Shown here in pieces: positions 45,662 to 53,436 of a DNA stretch of 64,000 nt (within the stretch, counting starts at the first letter, position 1; each line of letters starts with the position of its first letter). The translations under genes and the position numbers were made by a program. The stretch comes from Agromyces atrinae (GTDB taxonomy: Bacteria > Actinomycetota > Actinomycetes > Actinomycetales > Microbacteriaceae). The stretch spans positions 186,001 through 250,000 of the forward strand of contig NZ_JACCBI010000001.1 in the NCBI RefSeq assembly GCF_013407835.1, given 5' to 3'. The notes below the pieces were generated by a model. That model searched no databases. It was not told where the DNA came from and was given only the letters and a program-made list of their open reading frames with translations.

Positions 45662-46234
45662 ATGGAGACGACAGCGGTCGGCGACATCGTGTTCTTCCAC
45701 GGAGCAGGCGACGGTGCGTACGACATCGATTCCGAGATGGCGGCCGACCTTCGATCACGCCTCGGCGACGGGTACTCGGTCGTGATGCCTCAGCTTCCCG
45801 AGGGGGACGACGCCGACGACCGGGCGTGGCTCGCGACCATCGAGCGGGCGATCGCCGACGCGGTGCCGCCCGTCGTGCTCGTCGGCCACTCGGCCGGCGG
45901 CTACATGCTGCTCAAGCACCTCACGACCTCACCGGTGACTCCACCCGTCGCCGCGATCTGCGTCATCGCCGCGCCGTTCCCCGCGGGCGACCCCGACTGG
46001 ACCTTCGACGGGTTCGACCTGCCCGAGGGAATCGGCGATCGACTGCCGCCGGGCGCAGCCGTCTTCCTCTATGCGAGCGAGGATGACGAGATCGTGCCCT
46101 TCGCGCATCGCGACCTCTACGGCCGAGCGATCGCCTCGGCCGTCACTCGCACGACGGCGGGTGGTCACCAGCTCGGCAACGACCTCTCAGCGGTCGCCGA
46201 CGACATCCGCGCGATCGCGGAGCGCGGTCGCTGA
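45662..46234 (+). CDS. Alpha/beta hydrolase
   Basis: A 190-residue hydrolase with nucleophile elbow GHSAGG (Ser77), oxyanion region FFHGAGDGAYD near the start, an acidic residue in YASEDDEIVPF and the catalytic His in TTAGGHQLGND. It is a compact RsbQ/YdeN-like fold without a lid domain. The substrate is unknown. The gene is divergent from the P-loop NTPase and convergent with the type VII-type cassette. Confidence 0.85.
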   Translation: METTAVGDIVFFHGAGDGAYDIDSEMAADLRSRLGDGYSVVMPQLPEGDDADDRAWLATIERAIADAVPPVVLVGHSAGGYMLLKHLTTSPVTPPVAAICVIAAPFPAGDPDWTFDGFDLPEGIGDRLPPGAAVFLYASEDDEIVPFAHRDLYGRAIASAVTRTTAGGHQLGNDLSAVADDIRAIAERGR

Positions 46235-46238
46235 CACG

Positions 46239-47195
46239 TCAGGACTGATCGACGTCGACGACGAGGTCGCCGTTCGTGTCGGTCGAGAGAGTGCCCGTCG
46301 TCGTGAACTCGACGACGCTCGGGGTGCCGCCCGTCGTGATCGAGATCGAACCCGGGCGGGTCTCGAAACGCCACGTCTCGCCGTCGTCGGTCCAGACGCG
46401 ATCGATCCACGAGTACTGACCCGTGACGAGGTCGGCCGCATCGCCCGTGGGAGCATCGGCACCGATCACGCCGGCGGGGCACGTGGGGCCGGTGAAGGCG
46501 GAATCGATGCACGCCGCCATCGCCGCGCCGAGGAGTGGATCGGCACGAGACGCGACGTCGTTGAGCGACACCTCGGGCACGGCCTCGAGCGCGAGCGGGT
46601 CGACGGTGCCCACCACCTCGCCGGAGGGCACCGCGTAGAGGAACTCGTCGAAGCGTTCGAGCACCCCTGTCGGGTCGGTGATGCCGATGCGGTAGTTGCC
46701 GGGCCAGGCGACCATGTCGACGGCTCCGTCGACGACCGCGACCGAGCACAGGCCGTCGTTGACGTCCGCCTCGGCGACGACGGGAGCATCGAAGGCGAGA
46801 GCGATCCGGTAGGACTCTGGAAGCACGACGCGCCAGGACCCGTCGGCGCGCGTGAGCTCGAGGCTCTCGGAGATCTCGCCGCCCGAGTAGTACGAGACCT
46901 CGGCCGTGGCGGTGTCGCCCGATACCGTCACGTCAGCGACCTTCAGCGCGTTGACCCCGCCGCCTTCCTGATCGTTCTGGGCGAGGGGCTCGCAGGCGAC
47001 GTCAGCGGGCGACGACGTCGAGAGTTTGAGCGCGGAGGCGTACTCGCCGTCCTGAACGGACTGCAGGAACTCGGTGACGGTCTGTGTCGGATCGTCGGAG
47101 GTGTCGGTCGACGACTGCGGGCTCGCGCACGCTGCGAGAAGGAGCACGGCGCCGCCGAGGGCGGCCGCGGCGATCATCCGCTTCGGGAAACTCAT
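46239..47195 (-). CDS. Lipoprotein of the type VII-like cassette
   Basis: A 318-residue lipoprotein with lipobox LLAAC (Cys at about residue 23), followed by a Ser/Thr/Asp linker. The first mature domain (TVTEFLQSVQDGEYASALKLS, then VSYYSGGEISESLELTRADGSWRVVLPES) resembles NTF2-like lipoprotein domains. The second half contains three Cys (LCSVAVV, ACIDS, TCPAGV) and is unrecognised. It is the last gene of a five-gene minus-strand run starting with a WXG100 protein, 19 nt after the previous gene, and may be the surface component of that system. Confidence 0.75.
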   Translation of the reverse strand: MSFPKRMIAAAALGGAVLLLAACASPQSSTDTSDDPTQTVTEFLQSVQDGEYASALKLSTSSPADVACEPLAQNDQEGGGVNALKVADVTVSGDTATAEVSYYSGGEISESLELTRADGSWRVVLPESYRIALAFDAPVVAEADVNDGLCSVAVVDGAVDMVAWPGNYRIGITDPTGVLERFDEFLYAVPSGEVVGTVDPLALEAVPEVSLNDVASRADPLLGAAMAACIDSAFTGPTCPAGVIGADAPTGDAADLVTGQYSWIDRVWTDDGETWRFETRPGSISITTGGTPSVVEFTTTGTLSTDTNGDLVVDVDQS

Positions 47196-47214
47196 CGCGC
47201 GGCCACCGCTCCGA

Positions 47215-47976
47215 TCACGCCAGACGTTCGATCGTCGGCCACTGGCCGGCGATGCTGCCGCTGACGTCGGCGAGGTCGTTCTCGAGCGTCTGCATCTGGC
47301 CGAGAGTCTCGAGCCACTTGTCGACGATGAGCTGGATGAGGTCCTGGACGAAATCGATGAGCTCGCTCACGACGTTCACGATCTCGGAGACGATGTCGAG
47401 CCACTTCGTCGGGTCGGCCGAGATGAAGTTCGCCACGCTCGTCGCGACGAGCTGGCCGTAGTCGACGAACTTGTTCGCGATCTTCACCCAGAAGTCGATG
47501 ATCTGGAGGCCGTGGTCGCCGAGGTGAGAGGCGAACGAGCCGGCGTGGCCGACGACTCCATCGATCGCGTCACCCTGCACGGCGGGCATGTTGCGGTAGA
47601 CCGCGCCGTCGGCGCTCACCCACGACTGCGTCGCGGGGAACGAGGAGGACGACGCCGCCCCGAGGTGCACCTTCTGGCCCGACAGGCCCGTCTTCACCGC
47701 GAGCCAGTTGTCCTGCGCATCGAGGAACCAGAACGGCCATCCGGGCGAGGCGTACTGCACCATCTCGGTGAGGAAGTCGCTCCAGATCTTCGTCAGGTTG
47801 TTGAGGGCATCGCGGATCTTCTCCTGCGAGTCCTTGCTGAAGGTGTTCGACCAGCAACCGAAGTCGAAGTTGTTGAACTTGTCGACGCACGAGTTGATGC
47901 CGTCCGTCATGTCGGTCTGCTTGGTCTGGATGTCCTGCATGTCCGAGTCGAAGTCGCCCTGCGTCGGAATAGCCAT
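47215..47976 (-). CDS. Trp-rich 253-aa helical protein of the type VII-like cassette
   Basis: A 253-residue, largely helical protein without signal peptide. The N-terminal third has paired Cys (NSCVDKFNNFDFGCW) and several Trp-centred helices (KIWSDFLTEMVQYASPGWPFWF). The C-terminal 100 residues form a long amphipathic helix pattern (VNVVSELIDFVQDLIQLIVDKWLETLGQMQ). Placement among WXG100 and EspC-like genes suggests a larger secreted substrate of a type VII secretion system. No toxin or enzyme domain is recognised. It follows the EspC-like gene by 57 nt. Confidence 0.7.
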   Translation of the reverse strand: MAIPTQGDFDSDMQDIQTKQTDMTDGINSCVDKFNNFDFGCWSNTFSKDSQEKIRDALNNLTKIWSDFLTEMVQYASPGWPFWFLDAQDNWLAVKTGLSGQKVHLGAASSSSFPATQSWVSADGAVYRNMPAVQGDAIDGVVGHAGSFASHLGDHGLQIIDFWVKIANKFVDYGQLVATSVANFISADPTKWLDIVSEIVNVVSELIDFVQDLIQLIVDKWLETLGQMQTLENDLADVSGSIAGQWPTIERLA

Positions 47977-48033
47977 CGTCGTCCCGTTTCTCTGTCAGAA
48001 ATACGTGTCGTCAGTGAGTGGAGTCGAACGGCC

Positions 48034-48351
48034 TCAGCCGTTGGCGACCTTCCACTCGGCGTACTCTTCGCTCGCCTCGTACTCGCGACGCGTGTCCTCG
48101 AGCTTGACGGCCAGGGACTCGAACGCTCCGTTGCCGTCGAGAAGGTAGGCGACGGTGCGTGACGCGAGCCGGTTGTACTGGTCGGTGAAGCCGGCCGCGT
48201 ACGAGAGGCCGTCGGTCACCATGAAGGGCACTTCCTCGACGCCCACGGCGTCGCTGTACGCCTGGTGCACGACGGTGTTGATGTCGCGCCACCGAGCGGC
48301 GTCCTTCGTGAAGTCGTCGAGGACGACAGAGAAATCGAGTTCATCGGCCAC
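48034..48351 (-). CDS. EspC-like type VII secretion substrate
   Basis: A 105-residue helical protein starting at GTG 48351 with GGGGGAGA upstream. Two helices (LDDFTKDAARWRDINTVVHQAYSD and NGAFESLAVKLEDTRREYEASEEY) flank a central region, as in the EspC/ESX-1 excreted family. The C-terminal helix carries YEASE, fitting the YxxxD/E type VII export signal. It is the third gene of the cassette and probably exported as a dimer with a WXG-type partner. Confidence 0.75.
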   Translation of the reverse strand: MADELDFSVVLDDFTKDAARWRDINTVVHQAYSDAVGVEEVPFMVTDGLSYAAGFTDQYNRLASRTVAYLLDGNGAFESLAVKLEDTRREYEASEEYAEWKVANG

Positions 48352-48390
48352 AGTTGTTCTCCCCCTGGATGTCGGTGTGGTTGGCGTGCA

Positions 48391-49095
48391 TCATCGCTCG
48401 GCGTCTTCGGCGCGGATCGCTGCGAGCGCCGGGAACGAGGCGTCGAACTCGGCCTGCTCCTCGGCCGCACGGCGGCGGATCTCGTCGAGCGACGCGACGA
48501 TCTCGCGCTGGACCTCGTCGGTCGAGCGGAACGTGAAGTCGCCCTTCTCGTACTCGAGAGCGAGAAGGTTGGCGCGCGAGCGCGTGACGCGGAAGAAGCC
48601 GCGCGGGCTCTCGAACCGTTCGTGGCCCGCGAGCTGGCGCAGTTGCACCTGCGACCGGTCGTACTCGGCACGCGCGGCCGCGAGCCGGTCGAACGCCGGC
48701 GCCAGGTCTTCGAGCGAGTGCGGCGTGCCGTAGCGGCGGCGGTACTCCTCGAGCGTGAGACGGGGTCGGGATGACGCGCGCGGCGCTTCCTCGACGCCCT
48801 GCTCGTCGAGGTCGTCGAGCCACTGATCGGCGAGCGGCACGCTCGCGGCTCCGACGGCCTCATTGATCGCGCGGGCGAGCGAACGCTCGTCGATGCGCTT
48901 CTGCCAGTCGCCGGCCAGATCGACCTGGACGACGTCGCCCTTCGACGAGATGGTCACGGTCAGCGCGCCCGAGGCGTCGCTTCCCCGGAACTCGGCGCCC
49001 TCGGGCCAGGCGGCCTTCAGATCGTCGAATGTGCGGCGCAGGCCCGATGCTCGCTCAGAGATCTCCTGCAGTCGCGCGAGGCTCGATGAATTCAC
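48391..49095 (-). CDS. YbaB/EbfC-domain protein with C-terminal extension
   Basis: A 234-residue protein starting at GTG 49095. The first ~90 residues show the YbaB/EbfC-like fold seen beside actinobacterial type VII genes (GALTVTISSKGDVVQVDLAGDWQKRIDERSLARAINEAVGAA). The remainder is helical and charged (EYDRSQVQLRQLAGHERFESPRG, then RREIVASLDEI-like segments). Cognates near ESX loci are thought to act as chaperones or adaptors rather than nucleoid proteins. It sits between the WXG100 and EspC-like genes in the same run. Confidence 0.75.
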   Translation of the reverse strand: MNSSSLARLQEISERASGLRRTFDDLKAAWPEGAEFRGSDASGALTVTISSKGDVVQVDLAGDWQKRIDERSLARAINEAVGAASVPLADQWLDDLDEQGVEEAPRASSRPRLTLEEYRRRYGTPHSLEDLAPAFDRLAAARAEYDRSQVQLRQLAGHERFESPRGFFRVTRSRANLLALEYEKGDFTFRSTDEVQREIVASLDEIRRRAAEEQAEFDASFPALAAIRAEDAER

Positions 49096-49128
49096 AGTCC
49101 ACTCCTCAGCAGATGACGTATGCGCCGG

Positions 49129-49425
49129 TCAGCGCCAGATTTTTTGGCTGATGGTCCGACTCGCCTCGCGGTAGCGATCGTCGACCTCGTGCACCCGACG
49201 TCCGTAGTCGGCGACGAGTCGGCGCATCTCCTCGAGAAGCGCCGTCCATTCGCGTTGCGCGTGCTCGTAGGCATCCGATGCATCGCCCGACCACGCACCG
49301 CGCAGCTTGTCGACCTTCGTGTCGAGCGTGCGCAGTAGTTCTTCGAGCTCATGGCCCGCACGGACCAGTTCGACGTGCGCTCGCTCGAGCGCTTCGCCGG
49401 AAGCCTTGATATCAGCCACGGTCAT
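49129..49425 (-). CDS. WXG100 family type VII secretion protein
   Basis: A 98-residue helix-turn-helix protein with the WSG form of the WXG motif at its centre (KLRGAWSGDASDAYEHAQREW). The two helices are rich in Ala, Glu and Leu, the standard ESAT-6-like design. A GGAGGGG block sits directly before ATG 49425; the open frame extends to 49512, but with a non-family leader. It is the first gene of the cassette 49425-46239 on the minus strand. A canonical YxxxD/E tail is not evident (YREAS). Confidence 0.85.
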   Translation of the reverse strand: MTVADIKASGEALERAHVELVRAGHELEELLRTLDTKVDKLRGAWSGDASDAYEHAQREWTALLEEMRRLVADYGRRVHEVDDRYREASRTISQKIWR

Positions 49426-49573
49426 CCCCTCCGCCTCGCAACCCCCTGTGGGCGAGATACCAGCAGCATATACGGTGAAGCCCCTCATCCGGGGTACGTC
49501 GAGTGCCGGCACCCGTGACCTCCGCTACGCTCTGACCGAATCCCGCCGTACGCGGGCGTGGAGAGGACGGCGC

Positions 49574-50239
49574 ATGCTCGCTGCGTTCGGACATGTGCTC
49601 CCGCTCGCTGTCGCGATGGCGTTCAGTTCGGTGCCGATCATGGCGGCGATCCTCATCCTGCTCTCGCCCGATCGTCGTCGCGCGGCGATCCCGTTCCTCG
49701 GTGGATTCGTCCTCGGCCTCGTGCTGGTCGTCTCGGTGTGCGCTCTCGTCGCCCAGAGCATCCCCGAACCTCCCGCGCGACAGCCCGATGTCGTCGTCGC
49801 GGTGGCGGAGATCGTCGTCGGCGCGGCCCTCGTGCTCGTCGGCGTGCTCGCGTGGCGGCGCTCCCGGCGATCGGGCCCGAGTGTCGAGCCGGCATGGATG
49901 CAGAAGATCGGTTCGCTCGGTCCGATCGCCGCCTTCGGCGTCGCTTTCGTGCTGGGCCTCCGGCCGAAGGCCCTCCTCCTCGCGATCGCCGTCGGACTCG
50001 CGGTGCGTGGCGCGGGACTCACGATCGAGGAATCCGCCATCGTCATCGTCGCCTACTCGGTCGTGGCCGCGTCGTCGGTCGCCGTCCCCATCATCGTGAC
50101 GCTCGCCTCGCCGCGCCGCATGGAGCCGCGCCTCGTGCGCGCCCGCGCGTGGATCTCCGGCAACAGCGGCGTCGTGACGGCGCTCATCGCGCTCCTCATC
50201 GGCGTCGTCATCGTCGGCGCCGGTCTCGCCCGATTCTGA
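49574..50239 (+). CDS. GAP/Sap family membrane protein (LysE-like)
   Basis: A 221-residue protein with six hydrophobic segments, beginning with a LysE-type span (LPLAVAMAFSSVPIMAAILILLS) and containing GSLGPIAAFGVAFVLGLRPKALLLAIAVG, which matches the actinobacterial GAP family (sulfolipid-addressing protein relatives). Members are proposed to export glycolipids, peptidolipids or amino acids. GAGAGGA lies 6 nt before ATG 49574. It is divergent from the WXG100 cassette, with a gap of about 150 nt. Confidence 0.8.
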   Translation: MLAAFGHVLPLAVAMAFSSVPIMAAILILLSPDRRRAAIPFLGGFVLGLVLVVSVCALVAQSIPEPPARQPDVVVAVAEIVVGAALVLVGVLAWRRSRRSGPSVEPAWMQKIGSLGPIAAFGVAFVLGLRPKALLLAIAVGLAVRGAGLTIEESAIVIVAYSVVAASSVAVPIIVTLASPRRMEPRLVRARAWISGNSGVVTALIALLIGVVIVGAGLARF

Positions 50240-50262
50240 GAACCCTCGTCAGGCTGCGCTCA

Positions 50263-50268
50263 TAGGAT
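50263..50268 (+). promoter_or_regulatory. -10 hexamer TAGGAT of a leaderless-type start
   Basis: TAGGAT begins 12 nt before ATG 50275 of the amidohydrolase gene. Confidence 0.55.
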
Positions 50269-50274
50269 CGGCGG

Positions 50275-51462
50275 ATGAGCACCGACCTCCTCCTCCGCGA
50301 CATCCGCCCCTGGGGCGGCCCCTCCGTCGACATCCTCATCGTCGGCGATCGGATCGCATCCCTCGCACCCGGCATCGATGCGCCCGAGGCGCGCGTGGTC
50401 GACGGCCGGGGACTCGTCGCGGTACCGGGATTCGTCAATGCCCACGCTCACCTCGACAAGAGCTGGCTCGGTCGGCCCTGGGTCTCGTACGGGGGAGAGG
50501 CGACGACCGAGGGGCGCATCGCGCACGAGCGGGCGCACCGCGACGAACTCGGCATTCCGAGCGTGGCGACGACGACCGCCCTGCTCCGCGAGATGCTGCG
50601 CCACGGCACGACGGTCTATCGCACCCACGTCGATGTCGACCTCGGCGTGGGTCTTCGCGGCATCGCCGACGTGCGTGAGGCCGTCGCGGGGTTCGACGGT
50701 GCGATCGAGGCGGAGATCGTCGCGTTCCCGCAGGACGGCGTGCTCCGGCGGCCCGGCGTCATCGATCTCCTCGACCAGGCCGCCGCTGAGGGGGCCGACC
50801 ACCTCGGCGGTCTCGATCCGGCGGGGATCGACCGCGACCCCGTCGCCCACCTCGACGCTATCTTCGCCATCGCCGAGCGCCGCGGCGTCGGGCTCGACAT
50901 CCACCTCCACGACGGCGGCGAGCTCGGAGCGTTCGAGTACGACCTCATCATCGAGCGCACCCGCGCCCTCTCGCTCGGCGGTCGCGTCAACATCGCACAC
51001 GGCTTCGCGCTCGGCGAGGTCGGCGCGGCGCGTCAGGCGCGGCTCATCGACGGACTCGCCGACGCGCGCGTGAGCCTCACGACGGTCGCGCCGCTGCGCG
51101 CCGCGCCCCTTCCGCTCGACGCGCTCGCGTCGGCCGGGGTCGCCGTCGGGCTCGGCACCGACGGGATCCGCGACCTGTGGGGGCCGTTCGGCGACGGCGA
51201 CATGCTGCGTCTCGCCACCCGCCTCGCGCAGCTCGCGGGCTGGCGCCACGACGTCGACCTCGAGCACGCCGTGCACATCGCGACGAGCGGGGGAGCACCG
51301 TTCGTCGGACGCCCCGTGCACGATCTCGTCGAGGGTGCGCGGGCCGACATCGTGCTGCTCGACGCCGAGAACGTGCCCGACGCCCTCGTGCGCGCTCCGC
51401 GCCGCGAACTCGTCGTCGCGGGCGGGCGCGTCGTGGTCAGCGACGGAGAGCTCGTCGACTGA
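50275..51462 (+). CDS. Amidohydrolase (cytosine-deaminase-like)
   Basis: A 395-residue metal-dependent hydrolase of the amidohydrolase superfamily. Metal ligands are expected in HAHLDK (57-62), the His of DIHLHDGGELGAFEYD, INIAHGF-like VNIAHGFALGE and the Asp of GLGTDGIRDLWGPFG; the last motif is characteristic of the cytosine deaminase/atrazine-type branch. A C-terminal beta domain closes the fold (DIVLLDAENVPDALV). The exact substrate (cytosine, a pterin-like or another N-heterocycle) is unknown. A 15-bp tandem repeat follows its stop. Confidence 0.87.
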   Translation: MSTDLLLRDIRPWGGPSVDILIVGDRIASLAPGIDAPEARVVDGRGLVAVPGFVNAHAHLDKSWLGRPWVSYGGEATTEGRIAHERAHRDELGIPSVATTTALLREMLRHGTTVYRTHVDVDLGVGLRGIADVREAVAGFDGAIEAEIVAFPQDGVLRRPGVIDLLDQAAAEGADHLGGLDPAGIDRDPVAHLDAIFAIAERRGVGLDIHLHDGGELGAFEYDLIIERTRALSLGGRVNIAHGFALGEVGAARQARLIDGLADARVSLTTVAPLRAAPLPLDALASAGVAVGLGTDGIRDLWGPFGDGDMLRLATRLAQLAGWRHDVDLEHAVHIATSGGAPFVGRPVHDLVEGARADIVLLDAENVPDALVRAPRRELVVAGGRVVVSDGELVD

Positions 51463-51465
51463 CGG

Positions 51466-51525
51466 CGACTCGACCGACGGTGACTCGACCGACGGCGACT
51501 CGACCGACGGCTACTCGACCGACAG
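51466..51525. repeat. 15-bp tandem repeat, four copies
   Basis: CGACTCGACCGACGG occurs exactly at 51466-51480 and 51496-51510. Units at 51481-51495 (first base T) and 51511-51525 (CT start, one internal change) differ at one and two or three positions. It lies between two convergent genes, 3 nt after the amidohydrolase stop. In one frame it would encode DSTDG repeats, but no coding frame uses it. Confidence 0.85.
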
Positions 51526-51534
51526 CTACCTCGC

Positions 51535-52176
51535 TCAGAGATCGAGGGTGTCGCCGGGCTCGAGTGCGACGTACTCGCCGCCGGCCTTCTCGGTGACGTC
51601 GCGCAGCCGGGCGTTCGAGAGGTCCTTACCCGCCTTCGACAGCACCATCTCGTGGGTCGGGAAGGCGCGACGCGGCGCGACGGCCGTGACGTAGTCCATC
51701 GCCTCCGAGATCTTGAGCCACGGCGCCCCCGCGGGCACGGCGAGCAGGTCGACGTCGACGCCCTCGGGGATCGTGAACGAATCGCCCGCGTAGTAGAGAG
51801 AGCCGTCGACGAGGACGCCGACGTTGTCGACGACGGGGATCGACTCGTGGATGACGGCGTGAGCGCCGCCGAAGAAGCGCAGCGAGAAGGGTTCGACCTC
51901 GACGCTGTCGCCCGCGCTCACGACCTCGACGTCGAACGCCTCGCCGATCGCCGATGCGACGCCGGCGGGCCCGAAGATTCGCACACTCGGGTTCGCCTCG
52001 ACGATCCGACCGAGCTGCTCGGGGGCCCAGTGGTCGGGGTGCTCGTGGGTGATGACGATCGCGACGGCGCCGGCCGACTCGGTGATGGGCGTCGTGAAGG
52101 CCCCGGGATCGATGTAGAGCTTCTTGCCCGAATCGTCGAGGACGAGGGCGGCGTGTTCGAGTTTCGTCAGTCGCAT
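51535..52176 (-). CDS. Metallo-beta-lactamase-fold hydrolase
   Basis: A 213-residue MBL-fold enzyme with HEHPDH at 44-49 (first metal site) and the later ligands in GGAHAVIH and YYAGDSF. It has the size and pattern of UPF0173/L-ascorbate-6-phosphate-lactonase-like hydrolases. The substrate is unknown. A TTGGCT hexamer begins 12 nt before ATG 52176, a weak fit to the leaderless pattern. It is divergent from the lipid-kinase gene and convergent with the amidohydrolase. Confidence 0.85.
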   Translation of the reverse strand: MRLTKLEHAALVLDDSGKKLYIDPGAFTTPITESAGAVAIVITHEHPDHWAPEQLGRIVEANPSVRIFGPAGVASAIGEAFDVEVVSAGDSVEVEPFSLRFFGGAHAVIHESIPVVDNVGVLVDGSLYYAGDSFTIPEGVDVDLLAVPAGAPWLKISEAMDYVTAVAPRRAFPTHEMVLSKAGKDLSNARLRDVTEKAGGEYVALEPGDTLDL

Positions 52177-52224
52177 GCTTCGAGCCAACACCGTGTCCCG
52201 GTGCCGCGCAAGCGGGGGAGGCAC

Positions 52225-52230
52225 CATAAT
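52225..52230 (+). promoter_or_regulatory. -10 hexamer CATAAT of a leaderless-type start
   Basis: CATAAT begins 12 nt before GTG 52237 and decides that start for the lipid-kinase gene. Confidence 0.55.
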
Positions 52231-52236
52231 CGCCTT

Positions 52237-53139
52237 GTGATAGCGGACCCCCTGCGCCTCGTCGTGGCGATCAACCCCGAGGCGGCGTTCGGGCGCAATC
52301 GAGCGGTCGGCCCGCGCGTCGTCGAGGCGCTGCTCGCCGACGGCCACGACGTCGTCATGCTGCGCGAGGCGAACGTCGAACTGCTGCGCCGCGAGGCGGT
52401 CGCCGCGATCGCACGCGGCGTCGACGGACTCGTCATGGTCGGCGGCGACGGCATGGTCTCGGTCGGCGTCAACCTCGTCGCGGGAACGGGCGTTCCGCTC
52501 GGCATCGTCGCCGCCGGTACCGGCAACGACATGGCTCGCGGGCTCGGTCTGCCGACGGACGACACGCATGCCGCGACATCCGCCCTCCGCGAGGCGCTTC
52601 GTCGCCCGCCGCGCGCGATCGATGCGGTCCGCGTCCACCAGGGCGGGCTCGCATCGTGGTACTCGGCCGTGCTCTCGGCGGGATTCGACGCCGTCGTCAA
52701 CGAACGCGCGAATCGGATGACGAGGCCGCGCGGGCCGAGCCGCTACATCCTCGCGCTGCTCCGCGAGCTCGCGACCTTCCGACCCGTCGACTACGTGCTG
52801 ACGATCGACGGGGTCCGCCGCGAGCAGAAGGCCATGCTCGTGTCGGTCGCCAACAACTCGTCGATCGGCGGCGGCATGCGCATCGTGCCGCACGCCGATG
52901 TCGCCGACGGCCTGCTCGACGTCTTCATCGTGCACCGCATCTCGACGCTCACGCTGCTGCGCGTCTTCCCGAAGGTCTTCGCGGGCACGCACATCGATCA
53001 TCCCGCCGTCGAGTTCGTGACGGCACGCACCGTGCGCATCGAGGCCGAGGGCATCGTCGCGTACGCCGACGGCGAGCGACTCGGGGCACTCCCGGTCGAC
53101 GCTGAGGTGGTTCCGGGAGCACTTCGCGTGTTCGCGTGA
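52237..53139 (+). CDS. Diacylglycerol kinase/lipid kinase family protein
   Basis: A 300-residue lipid kinase of the DagK/YegS/BmrU family: phosphate-binding NPEAAFGR near the start, GGDG (69-72) and GTGND (94-98) for ATP, then the beta-sandwich C-terminal domain (SVANNSSIGGGMRIVPHADVADGLLDVFIV). It phosphorylates diacylglycerol or a related lipid at the membrane. GTG 52237 is chosen from the CATAAT hexamer; the open frame upstream to 51652 is opposite the MBL gene and is not coding. Confidence 0.9.
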   Translation: MIADPLRLVVAINPEAAFGRNRAVGPRVVEALLADGHDVVMLREANVELLRREAVAAIARGVDGLVMVGGDGMVSVGVNLVAGTGVPLGIVAAGTGNDMARGLGLPTDDTHAATSALREALRRPPRAIDAVRVHQGGLASWYSAVLSAGFDAVVNERANRMTRPRGPSRYILALLRELATFRPVDYVLTIDGVRREQKAMLVSVANNSSIGGGMRIVPHADVADGLLDVFIVHRISTLTLLRVFPKVFAGTHIDHPAVEFVTARTVRIEAEGIVAYADGERLGALPVDAEVVPGALRVFA

Positions 53140-53147
53140 GCGCCGAT

Positions 53148-53179
53148 TTGGACGGACGCGCAGGCGTGTGGCATAGTAT
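53148..53179 (+). promoter_or_regulatory. Promoter of tRNA-Glu
   Basis: TTGGAC (53148-53153) with CATAGT at 53172-53177 (spacer 18) lies about 17 nt before the tRNA 5' end. Confidence 0.5.
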
Positions 53180-53193
53180 TCAAGTTGCCAAAC

Positions 53194-53266
53194 GGCCCCA
53201 TCGTTTAGCGGCCTAGGACACCGCCCTCTCACGGCGGCAGCGCGGGTTCAAATCCCGCTGGGGTCA
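53194..53266 (+). tRNA. tRNA-Glu (anticodon CTC)
   Basis: A 73-nt cloverleaf: acceptor GGCCCCA/TGGGGTC, anticodon stem CCGCC/GGCGG around CTCTCAC (anticodon CTC), T-arm GCGGG-TTCAAAT-CCCGC. CCA is not encoded. Confidence 0.96.
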
Positions 53267-53273
53267 CAACACG

Positions 53274-53302
53274 AAAACCCCCGGTTCACGCCGGGGGTTT
53301 TC
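53274..53302 (+). terminator. Terminator of tRNA-Glu
   Basis: AAAACCCCCGG and CCGGGGGTTTT form an 11-bp stem with loop TTCACG and end in TTTTC, 7 nt after the tRNA. Confidence 0.9.
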
Positions 53303-53344
53303 TGCATTTAAGCACCGGTTCCTCCGCCGCCCCACGACGGGCAT

Positions 53345-53396
53345 GTTGCCACTTTCGGCCGGTTGCAGGCGCTCTGAACCGGCCGAAAGTGGCAAC
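53345..53396. repeat. Perfect 20-bp inverted repeat
   Basis: GTTGCCACTTTCGGCCGGTT (53345-53364) and its exact reverse complement (53377-53396) flank a 12-nt loop. It lies between the tRNA-Glu terminator and the end of the convergent yqhA gene. No coding frame uses it. The size and symmetry suggest a REP-like dispersed element or a very strong two-way hairpin. Confidence 0.9.
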
Positions 53397-53436
53397 ACGA
53401 AGAAAGCCGGGCGGAAGCCCGAGGGTGGAACGGCGC

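Noticed and set aside
51466..51525. CRISPR-like repeats
   Set aside because: Units of 15 bp are directly adjacent with no spacers, and no cas genes are present.
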